DNA of 64,000 nucleotides from Caldicellulosiruptor morganii (GTDB lineage: Bacteria > Bacillota > Thermoanaerobacteria > Caldicellulosiruptorales > Caldicellulosiruptoraceae), in the NCBI RefSeq assembly GCF_026810225.1, contig NZ_CP113865.1, positions 1,012,001 to 1,076,000 on the forward strand, read 5' to 3'. The translations under genes were made by a program, and so were the position numbers. How positions within the stretch are numbered: the stretch's first letter is position 1; each line of letters starts with the position of its first letter. Below the pieces are notes generated by a model. It worked only from the letters and a program-made list of their open reading frames with translations, was not told where the DNA came from and made no database searches. Positions 1 through 9,696 of this stretch are shown one piece after another.

Positions 1-393
1 CTTTATCTTCCAATGGGGTTGTCAAAACCGATAAGAGTACAGGGGGCATATGTTTCTGAGTCTGAGGTTGAAAAAGTTGTAGAGTTTTTGAAGCAAAATT
101 TCAAGATTGAATACAGCCAGGAAGTAATTGATGAAATAAACAATAAGGCTTCAAATTTCAACCAGCAGCAGACAGATGAGCTTTTAATAAAGGCAATACA
201 GATTGTTGTTGAATCCCAGAATGCTTCAACTTCATTTTTACAGCGCAAGCTCAGAATTGGATACTCACGGGCAGCAAGGCTTCTTGACCAGATGGAAGAA
301 AGGGGTATTGTCGGCAGAATGGATAGCAGTGGAAAGCGCCAGGTTTTAATCACAAAAGAGCAGTTTGATGAGATGCTTATGAATATGGAGTGA
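1..393 (+). CDS. DNA translocase FtsK/SpoIIIE, C-terminal fragment (5' end outside window)
   Basis: The frame is open from the first base, so this is the last ~130 residues of a longer gene. The opening residues ([17 protein letters not shown]) match the end of the motor domain, where FtsK/SpoIIIE proteins carry a P(I/M)G-KP-RVQGA signature. The remainder is the winged-helix gamma domain that reads KOPS/SRS-type DNA orientation sequences ([20 protein letters not shown], then GIVG near the end). The full protein pumps DNA through the division or sporulation septum. It cannot be told from this fragment whether it is FtsK-like or SpoIIIE-like. The ATG at 13 is internal. The next gene starts 7 bp after its stop. 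Confidence 0.9.
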   Translation, partial: LYLPMGLSKPIRVQGAYVSESEVEKVVEFLKQNFKIEYSQEVIDEINNKASNFNQQQTDELLIKAIQIVVESQNASTSFLQRKLRIGYSRAARLLDQMEERGIVGRMDSSGKRQVLITKEQFDEMLMNME

Positions 394-400
394 TGATATT

Positions 401-2269
401 GTGGCTTTCTTGCCAATCTGCAAAGAGGACATGAAAAAACGTGGCTGGGATGAGCTCGATTTTGTATTCGTATGTGGTGATGCATATGTGGACCATCCTT
501 CTTTTGGACATGCAATAGTTTCAAGAATAATTGAAGATTTTGGATTCAGAATAGGAATTATTCCTCAACCAGATTGGAGAGATTCAAAGAGTATAACAGT
601 ACTGGGCAGACCACGAATTGCTTTTCTGGTATCAAGCGGAAATCTTGATTCAATGGTTGCGCATTATACTTCATTTAAAAAACCACGAAGTGAAGATTAT
701 TATTCTCCTGGGATGAAAATGGGTCTGCGCCCGAACAGGGCTACGATTGTATATTGCAATCTTATAAGAAAGGAATATGGTGATATTCCAATTATAATTG
801 GTGGGATAGAAGCATCACTTAGAAGATTTGCTCATTATGATTATTGGTCTGATAAGGTAAGATCATCTATTCTTGTTGATAGCAGTGCTGATCTTTTAAT
901 CTATGGTATGGGGGAAAAACCTTTATTTGAAATTTTAACACGGCTCAAAAGGGGTGAAGATATAAGAAACATAAAAAGTGTGAAAGGGACCTGTTATGTT
1001 GCAAAAGATCTTTCTCATCTTGAAGGAAAGGATTATATAATAATCGACAGCTATGAGAAAGTAAAAGAAGACAGGGTGGCATATGCAAAAGCGTTTGCCA
1101 TACAGTACAGAGAGCAAAATCCTTTTACAGGCAGGATAATTGTACAACCGCATAGAAATTTATATGTTATACAAAACCCTCCAGCTAAGCCTCTTACAAC
1201 AGAAGAGATGGATTATGTATATTCTCTGCCGTATGAACGAAATTACCACCCCATATATGAAAAGGATGGAGGAATCAAAGCCCTTGAAGAGGTAAAGTTC
1301 AGCATTGTTTCGCACAGAGGGTGTTTTGGTGGCTGTAATTTCTGTGCTATTCATTTTCATCAGGGTAGAATAATTCAAAAAAGAAGTGAAAAGTCAATCT
1401 TGGAAGAGGTAAAAAAGCTGACTCAGCTTCCTGATTTTAAAGGATATATTCACGATGTAGGAGGACCAACAGCCAACTTTAGAAATCCGGCTTGTATAAA
1501 TCAGCTACAAAGAGGTGCTTGTAAAGACAGAGGCTGCCTGTTTCCCACCCCCTGCAAAAACTTAATTGTTGACCATAGAGAGTACTTTGAATTGCTTGAG
1601 AAGATTAGAAAAATAAAGGGAGTTAAGAAAGTATTTATTCGTTCGGGAATAAGATATGATTATTTTTTACTTGACAGGGACTATAAAAAATATCTTGAAG
1701 AACTTTGTCGTTATTATATATCCGGTCAGCTAAAAATTGCACCTGAACATATCTGCGATAATGTGTTAAAATATATGGGTAAACCCCCAAGAGAGGTTTA
1801 TGAAAAGTTTGTTTCAGAGTATTTTAAAACCAACAAAAAACTTGGGAAAAAACAATTTATAATTCCATATTTAATGTCAGGACACCCGGGAAGTACTTTG
1901 AATGATGCAATTGAGCTTGCTCTTTACCTAAAGAATAGCGGCTTTATTCCTGAACAGGTTCAGGATTTTTATCCAACACCCGGAACAGTCTCAACCACTA
2001 TGTATTATACAGGTTTAAATCCTTTTACTCTTGAGAAGGTTTACGTTCCAAAGACTCTAAAAGAAAAAATGATGCAAAGGGCATTGCTGCATTTTCACAA
2101 TCCCAGAAATTATGAACTTGTATATGAAGCATTAAAACTTGCAAATAGAGAAGATTTGATTGGTTATGGGAAAAATTGCTTAATTCCACCCAAAAAACAT
2201 GGCGGAGGTTTGAAAAATGGCGGCGAATATAATAGACGGAAAAAAAATAGCGCAAGCAATAAAAGATGA
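401..2269 (+). CDS. YgiQ family radical SAM protein
   Basis: A 622-residue protein of the YgiQ (UPF0313) radical SAM family, whose substrate is unknown. The radical SAM cysteine motif CxxxCxxC is visible as CFGGCNFC at about residues 308-315, placed late in the chain after a long N-terminal cobalamin-binding-like domain, as usual for this family. A GTG start at 401 is chosen because GGAG lies about 10 nt upstream and the N-terminus [11 protein letters not shown] resembles family members. The C-terminal ~17 codons overlap the start of folD by 53 nt, in a lysine-rich tail that is probably not structured. It sits in a run of plus-strand genes after the FtsK-like gene. Confidence 0.9.
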   Translation: MAFLPICKEDMKKRGWDELDFVFVCGDAYVDHPSFGHAIVSRIIEDFGFRIGIIPQPDWRDSKSITVLGRPRIAFLVSSGNLDSMVAHYTSFKKPRSEDYYSPGMKMGLRPNRATIVYCNLIRKEYGDIPIIIGGIEASLRRFAHYDYWSDKVRSSILVDSSADLLIYGMGEKPLFEILTRLKRGEDIRNIKSVKGTCYVAKDLSHLEGKDYIIIDSYEKVKEDRVAYAKAFAIQYREQNPFTGRIIVQPHRNLYVIQNPPAKPLTTEEMDYVYSLPYERNYHPIYEKDGGIKALEEVKFSIVSHRGCFGGCNFCAIHFHQGRIIQKRSEKSILEEVKKLTQLPDFKGYIHDVGGPTANFRNPACINQLQRGACKDRGCLFPTPCKNLIVDHREYFELLEKIRKIKGVKKVFIRSGIRYDYFLLDRDYKKYLEELCRYYISGQLKIAPEHICDNVLKYMGKPPREVYEKFVSEYFKTNKKLGKKQFIIPYLMSGHPGSTLNDAIELALYLKNSGFIPEQVQDFYPTPGTVSTTMYYTGLNPFTLEKVYVPKTLKEKMMQRALLHFHNPRNYELVYEALKLANREDLIGYGKNCLIPPKKHGGGLKNGGEYNRRKKNSASNKR

Positions 2270-3086
2270 AGTTAAGATTGAGATAGGGAAACTGAAAGAA
2301 AAGGGAATTGAATCAACCCTGGCTGTAGTGATAGTTGGTGATGACCCGGCATCAAGAAGCTATGTAAATTCCAAGAAAAAGGCATGTTCGGAAGTAGGAA
2401 TAAATTCAATTGAATATGCGCTGGATGGTACTACATCGCAGGAAGAGCTTGAAAATCTTATTGAAAGGCTAAGCCAGGACCCAAAAATAAATGGTATTTT
2501 AGTCCAGCTTCCTTTGCCAGATGGCTTAGATGAAACAAAGGTTTGTAAAAAGATTTTGCCTCAAAAAGATGTGGATGGTTTTCATCCCCTGAATGTAGGC
2601 CGACTTACAACAGGGATAGATTTTGAATATAGTATCAAACCCTGTACACCATTTGGTGTAATAGAACTTCTGAAAAGAGAAAATATAGAAATCAAAGGTA
2701 AACATGCGGTTGTAATAGGGCGTAGTAATATAGTAGGAAAGCCTTTGGCATTACTGCTTTTAAGAGAAAATGCAACTGTGACCATATGCCACTCTCATAC
2801 AGGAAATTTGAAAGAAATCTGCAAAAGTGCTGATATTTTGGTTGCAGCTGTTGGCAAGCCCGGATTTGTAACATCTGACATGGTCAAAGAGGGAGCTGTT
2901 GTAATTGATGTTGGGATAAACAGGGATGATACTTCAAAAAAAATAGTTGGGGATGTAGATTTTGAAAATGTCAAACAGGTAGCCTCTTACATAACACCAG
3001 TGCCGGGCGGTGTTGGACCAATGACAGTTGCAATGCTTATGAAAAACACTCTTTTTGCAACACTTCTTCAAAATGGACTGTTGTAA
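2217..3086 (+). CDS. folD: Bifunctional methylenetetrahydrofolate dehydrogenase / methenyltetrahydrofolate cyclohydrolase
   Basis: FolD oxidises 5,10-methylene-THF with NADP and hydrolyses the methenyl product to 10-formyl-THF in the cytosol, feeding purine and formyl-Met synthesis. At 289 residues it has the normal family length. Visible signatures are the catalytic YVNSKKKAC region (near residue 50), [17 protein letters not shown], the PCTPFGV segment, the nucleotide-binding GRSNIVGKP and the C-terminal [10 protein letters not shown]. The ATG at 2217 has a GGAGG about 8 nt upstream. Its start lies inside the end of the ygiQ-type gene, which suggests translational coupling. The fmt gene later in the window uses its one-carbon product. 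Confidence 0.96.
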   Translation: MAANIIDGKKIAQAIKDEVKIEIGKLKEKGIESTLAVVIVGDDPASRSYVNSKKKACSEVGINSIEYALDGTTSQEELENLIERLSQDPKINGILVQLPLPDGLDETKVCKKILPQKDVDGFHPLNVGRLTTGIDFEYSIKPCTPFGVIELLKRENIEIKGKHAVVIGRSNIVGKPLALLLLRENATVTICHSHTGNLKEICKSADILVAAVGKPGFVTSDMVKEGAVVIDVGINRDDTSKKIVGDVDFENVKQVASYITPVPGGVGPMTVAMLMKNTLFATLLQNGLL

Positions 3087-3114
3087 AACACAGAAGAAGA
3101 TGGAGGAATTTGAT

Positions 3115-4437
3115 TTGGTTAAAATTGGATTTGTTTCACTCGGGTGCAATAAAAATCTTGTTGACAGCGAGATAATGATGGGTGCTTGTAAAAAGGCAGG
3201 TTTTGAGATAACACCGGATGCAGAAGATGCTGATGTTATTGTTATCAATACATGTGGTTTTATCAACGATGCGAAGCAGGAATCAATTGACACTATACTG
3301 GAGATGGCAGACTACAAAAAAAAGAAGTGTAAATTTTTGATTGTAACTGGGTGTCTCACACAACGCTACAAAGATGAAATTTTAAATGAGATGCCAGAAA
3401 TAGACGCAATACTTGGTGTCAAAGAGATGTTAAAACTTCCTGAAGTGATCAAAAAGCTTTATGAAGGTGAAGGTAAAATCAAGGTATTTGACCAGCAATC
3501 CACATTTATCTATACAAGCTCAACACCGCGTGTCATTGCAACCCCGGCATATTATGCTTACATAAAAATAGCAGAGGGTTGTAACAACAGATGCTCCTAC
3601 TGTTCTATTCCGCTTATCAGGGGAAGTTATGTGAGCAGGCATGTTGATGATATAATCAGGGAAGCAGAAATGCTTGCACAAAACGGGTATAAAGAGATAG
3701 TGCTTACTGCTCAGGATACCACAAAGTATGGTCTTGATATATACAACAAAAAAATGTTACCAGATTTGCTTCAGAGACTGAGTGAAATTGATAACATCAA
3801 GTGGATTCGTTTTTTGTATTCTTATCCTGAAGATATTGATGATAATCTGTTAAAAGTTGTAAAAGATAATCCAAAGGTGGTTAAATATTTTGATATTCCC
3901 ATTCAACATATAAACAACAGAATTTTGAGGCTAATGAACAGGAAAACCTCTTCGGAGAATATTAAAGAGCTCATTACAAGAATAAGGTCGGCATTTGATG
4001 AAGTGGTGATAAGGACTACAGTTTTGGTTGGGTTTCCAACAGAGTCAGAGGATGAGTTTGAAGAGCTTTATGAGTTTGTCAGATGGGCAAAGTTTGATAG
4101 ACTTGGTGCTTTTGCATATTCGCAGGAAGAGGACACACCGGCTGCGAATCTGCCCCAGGTAGACGATGAAAAAAAAATCAAAAGGTATGAAAAAATTTTA
4201 AATCTTCAAAGAAAAATTTCGCTTGATCAAAACAGAAGAAGAATTGGCAGGGAATATGAAGTTGTAATAGAAGGCAAAGATAGAAACAACTTTTACATTG
4301 CAAGAAGCCAGTTTGAAGCACCTGAAGTGGATGGCAAGATTATAGTGTTTTCAAGGCGAAAGCTTTTGCCAGGAGAGTTTGTGCACGTAAAAATCCTGGA
4401 TGCTTTTGAGTATGATTTGGTAGGAGAGGTAATTTGA
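3115..4437 (+). CDS. rimO: Ribosomal protein S12 (Asp) methylthiotransferase RimO
   Basis: RimO adds a methylthio group to a conserved aspartate of ribosomal protein S12, using two [4Fe-4S] clusters. The N-terminal UPF0004 domain opens with VKIGFVSLGCNKNLVDSE and holds its three cluster cysteines. The radical SAM motif CNNRCSYC is near residues 156-163, and a TRAM domain ends the protein. GCNKNLVDSE separates RimO from MiaB and MtaB. The frame extends further upstream, but the TTG at 3115 sits 8 nt after GGAGG (3102-3106) and gives the family N-terminus, so it is preferred (440 residues). The stop overlaps the pgsA start by one base. Confidence 0.95.
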   Translation: MVKIGFVSLGCNKNLVDSEIMMGACKKAGFEITPDAEDADVIVINTCGFINDAKQESIDTILEMADYKKKKCKFLIVTGCLTQRYKDEILNEMPEIDAILGVKEMLKLPEVIKKLYEGEGKIKVFDQQSTFIYTSSTPRVIATPAYYAYIKIAEGCNNRCSYCSIPLIRGSYVSRHVDDIIREAEMLAQNGYKEIVLTAQDTTKYGLDIYNKKMLPDLLQRLSEIDNIKWIRFLYSYPEDIDDNLLKVVKDNPKVVKYFDIPIQHINNRILRLMNRKTSSENIKELITRIRSAFDEVVIRTTVLVGFPTESEDEFEELYEFVRWAKFDRLGAFAYSQEEDTPAANLPQVDDEKKIKRYEKILNLQRKISLDQNRRRIGREYEVVIEGKDRNNFYIARSQFEAPEVDGKIIVFSRRKLLPGEFVHVKILDAFEYDLVGEVI

Positions 4438-4985
4438 TGAATATTGCCAATATCATTACAAGTATAAGAATATTACTTATACCTCTTTTCATGTTTTTTT
4501 TGCTTGATAGCAGGTTTTCATACTCAAAATTGATAGCTGCGGCTATCTTTATAATTGCTGCTATTACCGATAGTCTGGATGGGTACATTGCACGCTCCAA
4601 AAAGATTGTGACTAATTTTGGAAAATTTCTTGATCCACTTGCCGACAAGCTTTTAATTACAGCAGCTCTTGTTGGGCTTGTTGAGCTGAACAAAATTTCT
4701 TCATGGATTGCTATGATAATCATCGGACGGGAATTTATTGTAACAGGACTTAGGATGGTTGCTGCAGCAGAAGGTGTGGTGATTTCAGCCAATGTGTGGG
4801 GAAAACTGAAAACAATAAGTCAGATAATTGCAATAGTATTGCTTTTAGTTGACAACTATCCTTTTAAATTTTTAAACTTTCCGCTGGATCAGATTGTTTT
4901 ATGGATAGCTGTAATACTTACAATTTATTCAGGATTTGATTATATAAAATCTAACTGGAGTGTAATAAACTTTGCCAAAAAGTGA
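4437..4985 (+). CDS. pgsA: CDP-diacylglycerol--glycerol-3-phosphate 3-phosphatidyltransferase
   Basis: PgsA condenses CDP-diacylglycerol with glycerol 3-phosphate, the committed step to phosphatidylglycerol in the membrane. The CDP-alcohol phosphotransferase signature D-G-x2-A-R-x8-G-x3-D-x3-D is complete from about residue 45: DSLDGYIARS, then GKFLDPLADK. Several hydrophobic membrane segments surround it. The length (182 residues) is normal. The ATG at 4437 overlaps the rimO stop (TGATG); a TTG one codon earlier is possible. The gene order rimO-pgsA-cinA-recA is conserved in Firmicutes and supports the call. Confidence 0.95.
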   Translation: MNIANIITSIRILLIPLFMFFLLDSRFSYSKLIAAAIFIIAAITDSLDGYIARSKKIVTNFGKFLDPLADKLLITAALVGLVELNKISSWIAMIIIGREFIVTGLRMVAAAEGVVISANVWGKLKTISQIIAIVLLLVDNYPFKFLNFPLDQIVLWIAVILTIYSGFDYIKSNWSVINFAKK

Positions 4986-4998
4986 GGAGATTTTTAAT

Positions 4999-6234
4999 AT
5001 GGTTGCTGAAATAATTTGTGTGGGTACAGAACTTCTGCTTGGTCAGATAGTGAACACCAATGCTCAGTATCTTTCACAGAAGCTGGCAGAGCTGGGGATA
5101 GACCTGTATTTTCAGACAACTGTAGGAGATAATCTTATCAGACTAAAAAATGCAATTGAAATAGCAAGCAAACGTGCTGATATACTTATTTTTACCGGCG
5201 GACTTGGCCCTACTTCTGATGATATAACCAGAGAAGCTGTATGTGAGTATTTTGGGAAAAGGCTTATACTTGATCAGGAAATTTTACACAGGATTGAGAA
5301 TTATTTTAAGCGCATAGGTGTAAAAATGCCCGAGATTAACAAAAAACAAGCTTATGTTCCTGAAGGAGCAATTATACTGGAAAATAAGCACGGAACGGCG
5401 CCAGGTCTCATAATTGAGGAGAATAACAAGATAGCAATTTTGCTACCCGGTCCACCATTTGAAATGCAACCCATGTTTGAAGAATATGTCATACCTTATC
5501 TGGAGAGATTTTCTAATCAGAAGATATTTTCAAGAGTTTTAAAATTCGTTGGAATTGGAGAATCATCCATTGAGGAAAGATTGAAAGATCTTATAGAAAA
5601 TCAGACAGATCCCAGTCTTGCGTTGTATGCAAAACCATTTGAAGTTGAGCTAAGGATTTCAACAAAGAAAAGCAGCAAAGATTTGGCAAAGGATTTACTT
5701 GATCAGATGGAGAGCAGGGTAAGGGCTCTGCTTGGTGAATATATATATGGCGTTGACAATCAAACACTGGAAGAAGTAATAGTTGAGATGCTTATGCAAA
5801 AAGGTCTTAAAGTTTCGGTGGCAGAGTCGTGCACAGGCGGGCTCATTTGCAATAAAATTACAAATGTTCCTGGAGCATCAAATGTTTTTGACAGAGGTTT
5901 TATTACATATTCAAACCAGGCGAAAATAAAAGAACTGGGAGTTTCAGATCAAGCTTTAAAAAATTTTGGTGCTGTGAGCCATGAAGTAGCAAAACAGATG
6001 GCTCTGGGTGCTCTGAACAATTCATTGGCAGATATTGCCATATCAACAACTGGAATTGCAGGTCCAACCGGTGCGACAAACACAAAACCAGTGGGTCTTG
6101 TATATGTTGGAATTGCCACAAAAAATTATGTTGATAGTTTTGAGTTTAGGTTTTCGGGAGATAGGCTTAAAATCAAAGAAAGTGCTTCAAAGGCTGCTTT
6201 AAATGTTCTGAGAAGAGCCTTAATTAGTTATTGA
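4999..6234 (+). CDS. cinA: CinA family nicotinamide-nucleotide amidase / competence-damage inducible protein
   Basis: CinA couples an N-terminal MoCF/COG1058 domain, whose homologues have ADP-ribose pyrophosphatase activity, to a C-terminal PncC domain that deamidates nicotinamide mononucleotide in pyridine-nucleotide recycling. Visible are TGGLGPTSDDITREA near residues 67-81 and the PncC signature VAESCTGGL near residue 275, followed by GAVSHEVA and TGIAGPTGAT. The ATG at 4999 with an upstream GAGGAG is preferred over a TTG at 4972 that lies inside pgsA. It is placed directly before recA, as in many Gram-positives, and the recA -35 box overlaps its stop codon. Confidence 0.94.
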   Translation: MVAEIICVGTELLLGQIVNTNAQYLSQKLAELGIDLYFQTTVGDNLIRLKNAIEIASKRADILIFTGGLGPTSDDITREAVCEYFGKRLILDQEILHRIENYFKRIGVKMPEINKKQAYVPEGAIILENKHGTAPGLIIEENNKIAILLPGPPFEMQPMFEEYVIPYLERFSNQKIFSRVLKFVGIGESSIEERLKDLIENQTDPSLALYAKPFEVELRISTKKSSKDLAKDLLDQMESRVRALLGEYIYGVDNQTLEEVIVEMLMQKGLKVSVAESCTGGLICNKITNVPGASNVFDRGFITYSNQAKIKELGVSDQALKNFGAVSHEVAKQMALGALNNSLADIAISTTGIAGPTGATNTKPVGLVYVGIATKNYVDSFEFRFSGDRLKIKESASKAALNVLRRALISY

Positions 6235-6259
6235 AAAGTTTGTTTTAAAATTATATAAT
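6231..6259 (+). promoter_or_regulatory. recA promoter
   Basis: TTGAAA (6231-6236) and TATAAT (6254-6259) are separated by 17 nt, a good sigma-A-type promoter. The -35 box overlaps the cinA stop codon. Predicted transcription start is near 6266, on the putative LexA site, 30 bp before the recA start. Confidence 0.75.
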
Positions 6260-6264
6260 AGTTC

Positions 6265-6278
6265 TAAACATTTGTTCG
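6265..6278 (+). promoter_or_regulatory. Putative LexA (SOS) operator at recA
   Basis: TAAACATTTGTTCG differs at two positions from the Gram-positive SOS box form CGAAC-N4-GTTCG; the right half is perfect and the left half is weak. It lies just downstream of the -10 box of the recA promoter, where bound LexA would block initiation. Assigned by resemblance and position only. Confidence 0.6.
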
Positions 6279-6296
6279 AAAAAGTGGAGGTTAAAA

Positions 6297-7367
6297 ATGG
6301 AAAACTTAGATAAGAAGAAAGCGCTGGACAGGGTAATTCTGGAGATTGAAAAAGCGTACGGTAAGGGCGCCATTATGAAGCTCGGCGAGATGGCAAAGGA
6401 GAACATTGACGTAATTCCAACAGGAGCCCTTTCTTTGGACATTGCACTTGGTGTTGGTGGAGTTCCGCGTGGAAGAATTGTAGAGATTTACGGTGCTGAG
6501 TCCTCTGGTAAAACAACAATTGCTCTTCATATAATAGCAGAAGCTCAGAAGATGGGCGGTGAGGCAGCGTTTATCGATGCTGAACATGCTCTGGATCCAT
6601 TTTATGCAAAGAGGCTTGGTGTTGATATAAACAATCTTCTTGTTTCACAGCCAGACAGTGGTGAGCAGGCGCTTGAGATTGTTGAGACGCTTGTTAGAAG
6701 CAACGCTGTTGATGTAATTGTAATAGACTCTGTTGCTGCACTTGTGCCTCAGGCAGAGATTGACGGTGAGATGGGAGAAGCACATGTTGGACTTCAGGCA
6801 AGGCTGATGTCACAGGCACTGAGAAAGCTCGCGGGAATTACCAGCAAAACAAAGACAACAGTGATTTTCATAAATCAGTTAAGGGAAAAAGTTGGGGTTA
6901 TGTTTGGTAATCCTGAGACAACTCCTGGTGGAAGGGCTTTGAAATTCTATGCATCGGTAAGACTTGAGGTTAGAAAAGGCGAGATTATAAAACAGCAAGG
7001 TCAACCAATTGGTGCGAAAGTGAAGGTAAAGGTTGTGAAAAATAAGGTGGCACCTCCATTTAAAGAAGCTGAATTTGACCTCATATATGGAGAAGGGATT
7101 TCAAAAGAAGGAAATGTTTTGGATGTTGCAGTCAACATTGACGTCATCCAGAAAAGTGGTGCATGGTACACTTACAATGGGCAGAAGATAGGACAGGGCA
7201 GGGAAAATGCTAAGCAATTTTTAAAAGAGAATCCCGACATTATGCAAGAGATAATTGAGAAGATAAAACAGAATGCAAACCTTGCGTTTGAGAAAATCAA
7301 AACAACTGCTGAGATACCAGATGAAGACCTTCTTTTAAGTGGTGAAATAAATGAAGATATTGGATAA
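6297..7367 (+). CDS. recA: Recombinase RecA
   Basis: RecA forms ATP-dependent filaments on single-stranded DNA, drives strand exchange and stimulates LexA self-cleavage. Walker A is GAESSGKTT at about residues 66-74, Walker [13 protein letters not shown] near 140, and loop L2 region [22 protein letters not shown] near 195-215. The length of 356 residues is normal. The ATG follows GGAGG by about 9 nt. It has its own promoter and a LexA-like operator, so DNA-damage induction is expected. Its 3' end overlaps recX by 17 nt. Confidence 0.99.
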   Translation: MENLDKKKALDRVILEIEKAYGKGAIMKLGEMAKENIDVIPTGALSLDIALGVGGVPRGRIVEIYGAESSGKTTIALHIIAEAQKMGGEAAFIDAEHALDPFYAKRLGVDINNLLVSQPDSGEQALEIVETLVRSNAVDVIVIDSVAALVPQAEIDGEMGEAHVGLQARLMSQALRKLAGITSKTKTTVIFINQLREKVGVMFGNPETTPGGRALKFYASVRLEVRKGEIIKQQGQPIGAKVKVKVVKNKVAPPFKEAEFDLIYGEGISKEGNVLDVAVNIDVIQKSGAWYTYNGQKIGQGRENAKQFLKENPDIMQEIIEKIKQNANLAFEKIKTTAEIPDEDLLLSGEINEDIG

Positions 7368-7953
7368 GAAGTTACATGGTGAGAAGTATTTAATAGTTTT
7401 TGAAGATGGAAGTGAAATTGAAATAGACAGGGAGATATATCTTCAGGAAAAGGTTTATGATCTTGAGGATATTGACGAAAGAACTTTGGAGCGGCTTTTA
7501 TTTGAGAACAAACTAAAAAAAGCAAAGCAGGACCTTGTAAGTTATATAGCAAAATATCCGATGAGGTCCGAGTTTATGTATTACAAATATCTTATTGGTA
7601 AAGGATACGACTCAGCTACTGCTTCAGAGGCGGTAGCTTATTTTGTTAGTTTGGGATATATAGATGAAATCTCTGCGGCAAAAAAGCTTGCTTTGAAATA
7701 TCAAAATTCAAAATCATCTTTTGAGATAATAAATATTCTGAGAAGAAAAGGATTTAAAAACTCTACAATTTCCCGCCTAAATATAAGTGACGAAAATGAC
7801 CTGATTTTACTTGATAAGCTCCTTTCAAAAAAATTAAAGCATCTCAAGCGCGCTGATAATAAAGAGGTTCTAAGAATAATAAAATGGTTTGTTGCAAGAG
7901 GATATGATTACAATACAGTTGTGGAAAAAATTAAGGAATACCTGGAACGTTGA
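7351..7953 (+). CDS. recX: Regulatory protein RecX
   Basis: RecX binds RecA filaments and limits their growth. The protein (200 residues) has the family's tandem three-helix repeats; recognisable pieces are [47 protein letters not shown] and a final repeat ending [17 protein letters not shown]. The sequence is divergent, so position matters: it starts inside the last codons of recA (17-nt overlap) in a different frame, the arrangement found in many Firmicutes. It is probably expressed only from the recA promoter and so SOS-coregulated. Confidence 0.88.
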   Translation: MKILDKKLHGEKYLIVFEDGSEIEIDREIYLQEKVYDLEDIDERTLERLLFENKLKKAKQDLVSYIAKYPMRSEFMYYKYLIGKGYDSATASEAVAYFVSLGYIDEISAAKKLALKYQNSKSSFEIINILRRKGFKNSTISRLNISDENDLILLDKLLSKKLKHLKRADNKEVLRIIKWFVARGYDYNTVVEKIKEYLER

Positions 7954-7966
7954 AAAATCACTATTG

Positions 7967-7995
7967 TTGACACTCTGTGCAAAAAGTAATAAAAT
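7967..7995 (+). promoter_or_regulatory. Promoter upstream of rny
   Basis: TTGACA (7967-7972) and TAAAAT (7990-7995) are 17 nt apart, in the gap between recX and the RNase Y gene. The predicted start near 8002 leaves a ~50-nt leader. Confidence 0.6.
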
Positions 7996-8052
7996 TTAAA
8001 TGTAGCTTTTTTAATATTAAACTCTTAAGTTAAACAGAAGGAGGTGCAAAAG

Positions 8053-9609
8053 ATTAGTGATACATTGAATTTAGTAATTACCATTGCAATCAGTATAGCC
8101 TGTGCCACAGTTGCCTTTTTTCTGGGCTATTTATATAGAAAAAAGATTGCAGAAAAGACAATAAAAAGTGCCGAACAGGAAGCCCAGAGAATTGTTGAGG
8201 AGGCAAAAAAACAAGCTGAGGCATATAAAAAAGAGGCAACAATTTTAGCAAAAGAGGAAATTCACCGGGCACGGAATGAATTTGAAAGGGAAGTCAGAGA
8301 AAGGCGTGCAGAGCTCCAGAGATTTGAAAGAAGATTGATTCAAAAAGAAGAGATGCTTGACAGAAAGATGGCTTCTGTTGAAGAGAAGGAAGAACACTTA
8401 AATAAAAAAATAAAAGATGTGGAAAAACTTCAGGAAGAAATAGAACTTTTGAAGCAAAAACAGCAGGAAGAACTTCAAAGAATCTCCGGGCTTACACAGG
8501 AAGAAGCGCGCCAGATTATCCTCAAGAGTGTTGAGCAGGATGTAAAACATGATGTAGCTCTTATGATAAAAGAGCTTGAGCAACAGGCAAAAGAAGAAGC
8601 TGACAAAAAAGCCAGAGAGATTATTGCACTTGCTATTCAGCGCTATTCTTCAGACTATGTTGCAGAAAATACGGTATCTGTTGTAACACTGCCGAACGAT
8701 GAAATGAAGGGTAGAATAATAGGCAGAGAAGGAAGAAATATCAAAACATTTGAGACTGTCACAGGGATTGACCTAATTATCGATGATACACCGGAGGCTG
8801 TGATTCTTTCAGGATTTGATCCGATCAGGCGAGAGATTGCAAAACTTACTTTGGAAAAGCTCATTTTGGATGGTCGAATTCATCCAGCAAGAATTGAAGA
8901 GATGTATGAAAAAGCTAAGCGTGAGATTGAAAATAAGATTCGTGAAGAAGGCGAAAGAGTTGTATTTGAGCTTGGTATACACAATTTGCATCCAGAACTT
9001 ATAAAGCTTATTGGTAAACTCAGATATAGAACAAGTTATGGTCAAAATGTACTTGCTCACTCTATTGAGGTTGCAAACATTGCAGGTATTATGGCAGCAG
9101 AGCTTGGGCTTGATCAGAGCATTGCCAAACGTGCAGGGCTTTTGCATGACATTGGCAAGGCTGTAGACCATGAGATAGAAGGTTCTCATGCTTTGATTGG
9201 CTATGACCTTGCAAAGAGGTATAAAGAAACAAACCCTGATGTCCTTGAAGCGATTGGTGGACATCACGGTGAGATGGAAACCAGGTCAATCTATAATGTG
9301 CTCATTCAAGCTGCTGATTCTGTTTCAGCAGCACGCCCGGGTGCAAGAAGAGAATCTCTTGAGTCGTATATAAAAAGACTTCAGAAACTTGAAGAGATTG
9401 CAAATTCATTTGAAGGTGTAGAAAAAGCATATGCCATTCAGGCAGGTAGAGAGATAAGAATTATGGTAAAGCCAGATCGTGTGAGTGACGATGATATTAT
9501 CATTATGGCAAGGGAAATAGTAAAGAGGATTGAAAGTGAGCTTGACTACCCTGGACAGATAAAGGTAAATGTTATTCGCGAAGTAAGAGCTATTGAATAT
9601 GCAAAATAA
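8053..9609 (+). CDS. rny: Ribonuclease Y
   Basis: RNase Y is the membrane-anchored endoribonuclease that starts mRNA decay in Firmicutes. The order is an N-terminal membrane helix ([22 protein letters not shown]), a long charged coiled coil (residues ~30-200), a KH domain ([15 protein letters not shown], near 220) and an HD domain whose [10 protein letters not shown] motif lies near residue 366. The start is unusual: AAGGAGG occupies 8038-8044, so the GTG at 8044 overlaps the ribosome site, and the best spaced codon (8 nt) is an ATT at 8053. A TTG at 8065 is the other option. The gene is followed by a strong terminator. Confidence 0.95.
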   Translation: MSDTLNLVITIAISIACATVAFFLGYLYRKKIAEKTIKSAEQEAQRIVEEAKKQAEAYKKEATILAKEEIHRARNEFEREVRERRAELQRFERRLIQKEEMLDRKMASVEEKEEHLNKKIKDVEKLQEEIELLKQKQQEELQRISGLTQEEARQIILKSVEQDVKHDVALMIKELEQQAKEEADKKAREIIALAIQRYSSDYVAENTVSVVTLPNDEMKGRIIGREGRNIKTFETVTGIDLIIDDTPEAVILSGFDPIRREIAKLTLEKLILDGRIHPARIEEMYEKAKREIENKIREEGERVVFELGIHNLHPELIKLIGKLRYRTSYGQNVLAHSIEVANIAGIMAAELGLDQSIAKRAGLLHDIGKAVDHEIEGSHALIGYDLAKRYKETNPDVLEAIGGHHGEMETRSIYNVLIQAADSVSAARPGARRESLESYIKRLQKLEEIANSFEGVEKAYAIQAGREIRIMVKPDRVSDDDIIIMAREIVKRIESELDYPGQIKVNVIREVRAIEYAK

Positions 9610-9610
9610 G

Positions 9611-9656
9611 AAAAAAAGCGTGTTTTGTTCAAGAGTCTGAACAAAGCACGCTTTTT
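9611..9656 (+). terminator. Rho-independent terminator after rny
   Basis: A 15-bp stem with one G-U pair (arms 9617-9631 and 9638-9652; sequence AGCGTGTTTTGTTCA pairing with TGAACAAAGCACGCT) is preceded by an A run and followed by TTTTT, just after the rny stop. Confidence 0.92.
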
Positions 9657-9696
9657 ATAAATTCTTTTTTTAATTTGAGAAGTTTGGAGGCGTGGA

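Noticed and set aside
4340-4792. 150-codon minus-strand frame opposite rimO/pgsA
   Set aside because: Spans the junction of two well-supported genes on the opposite strand and has no recognisable family.
8809-9267. Minus-strand frame of 152 codons opposite rny
   Set aside because: Lies fully inside an undoubted gene on the other strand, cysteine- and phenylalanine-rich without a family.
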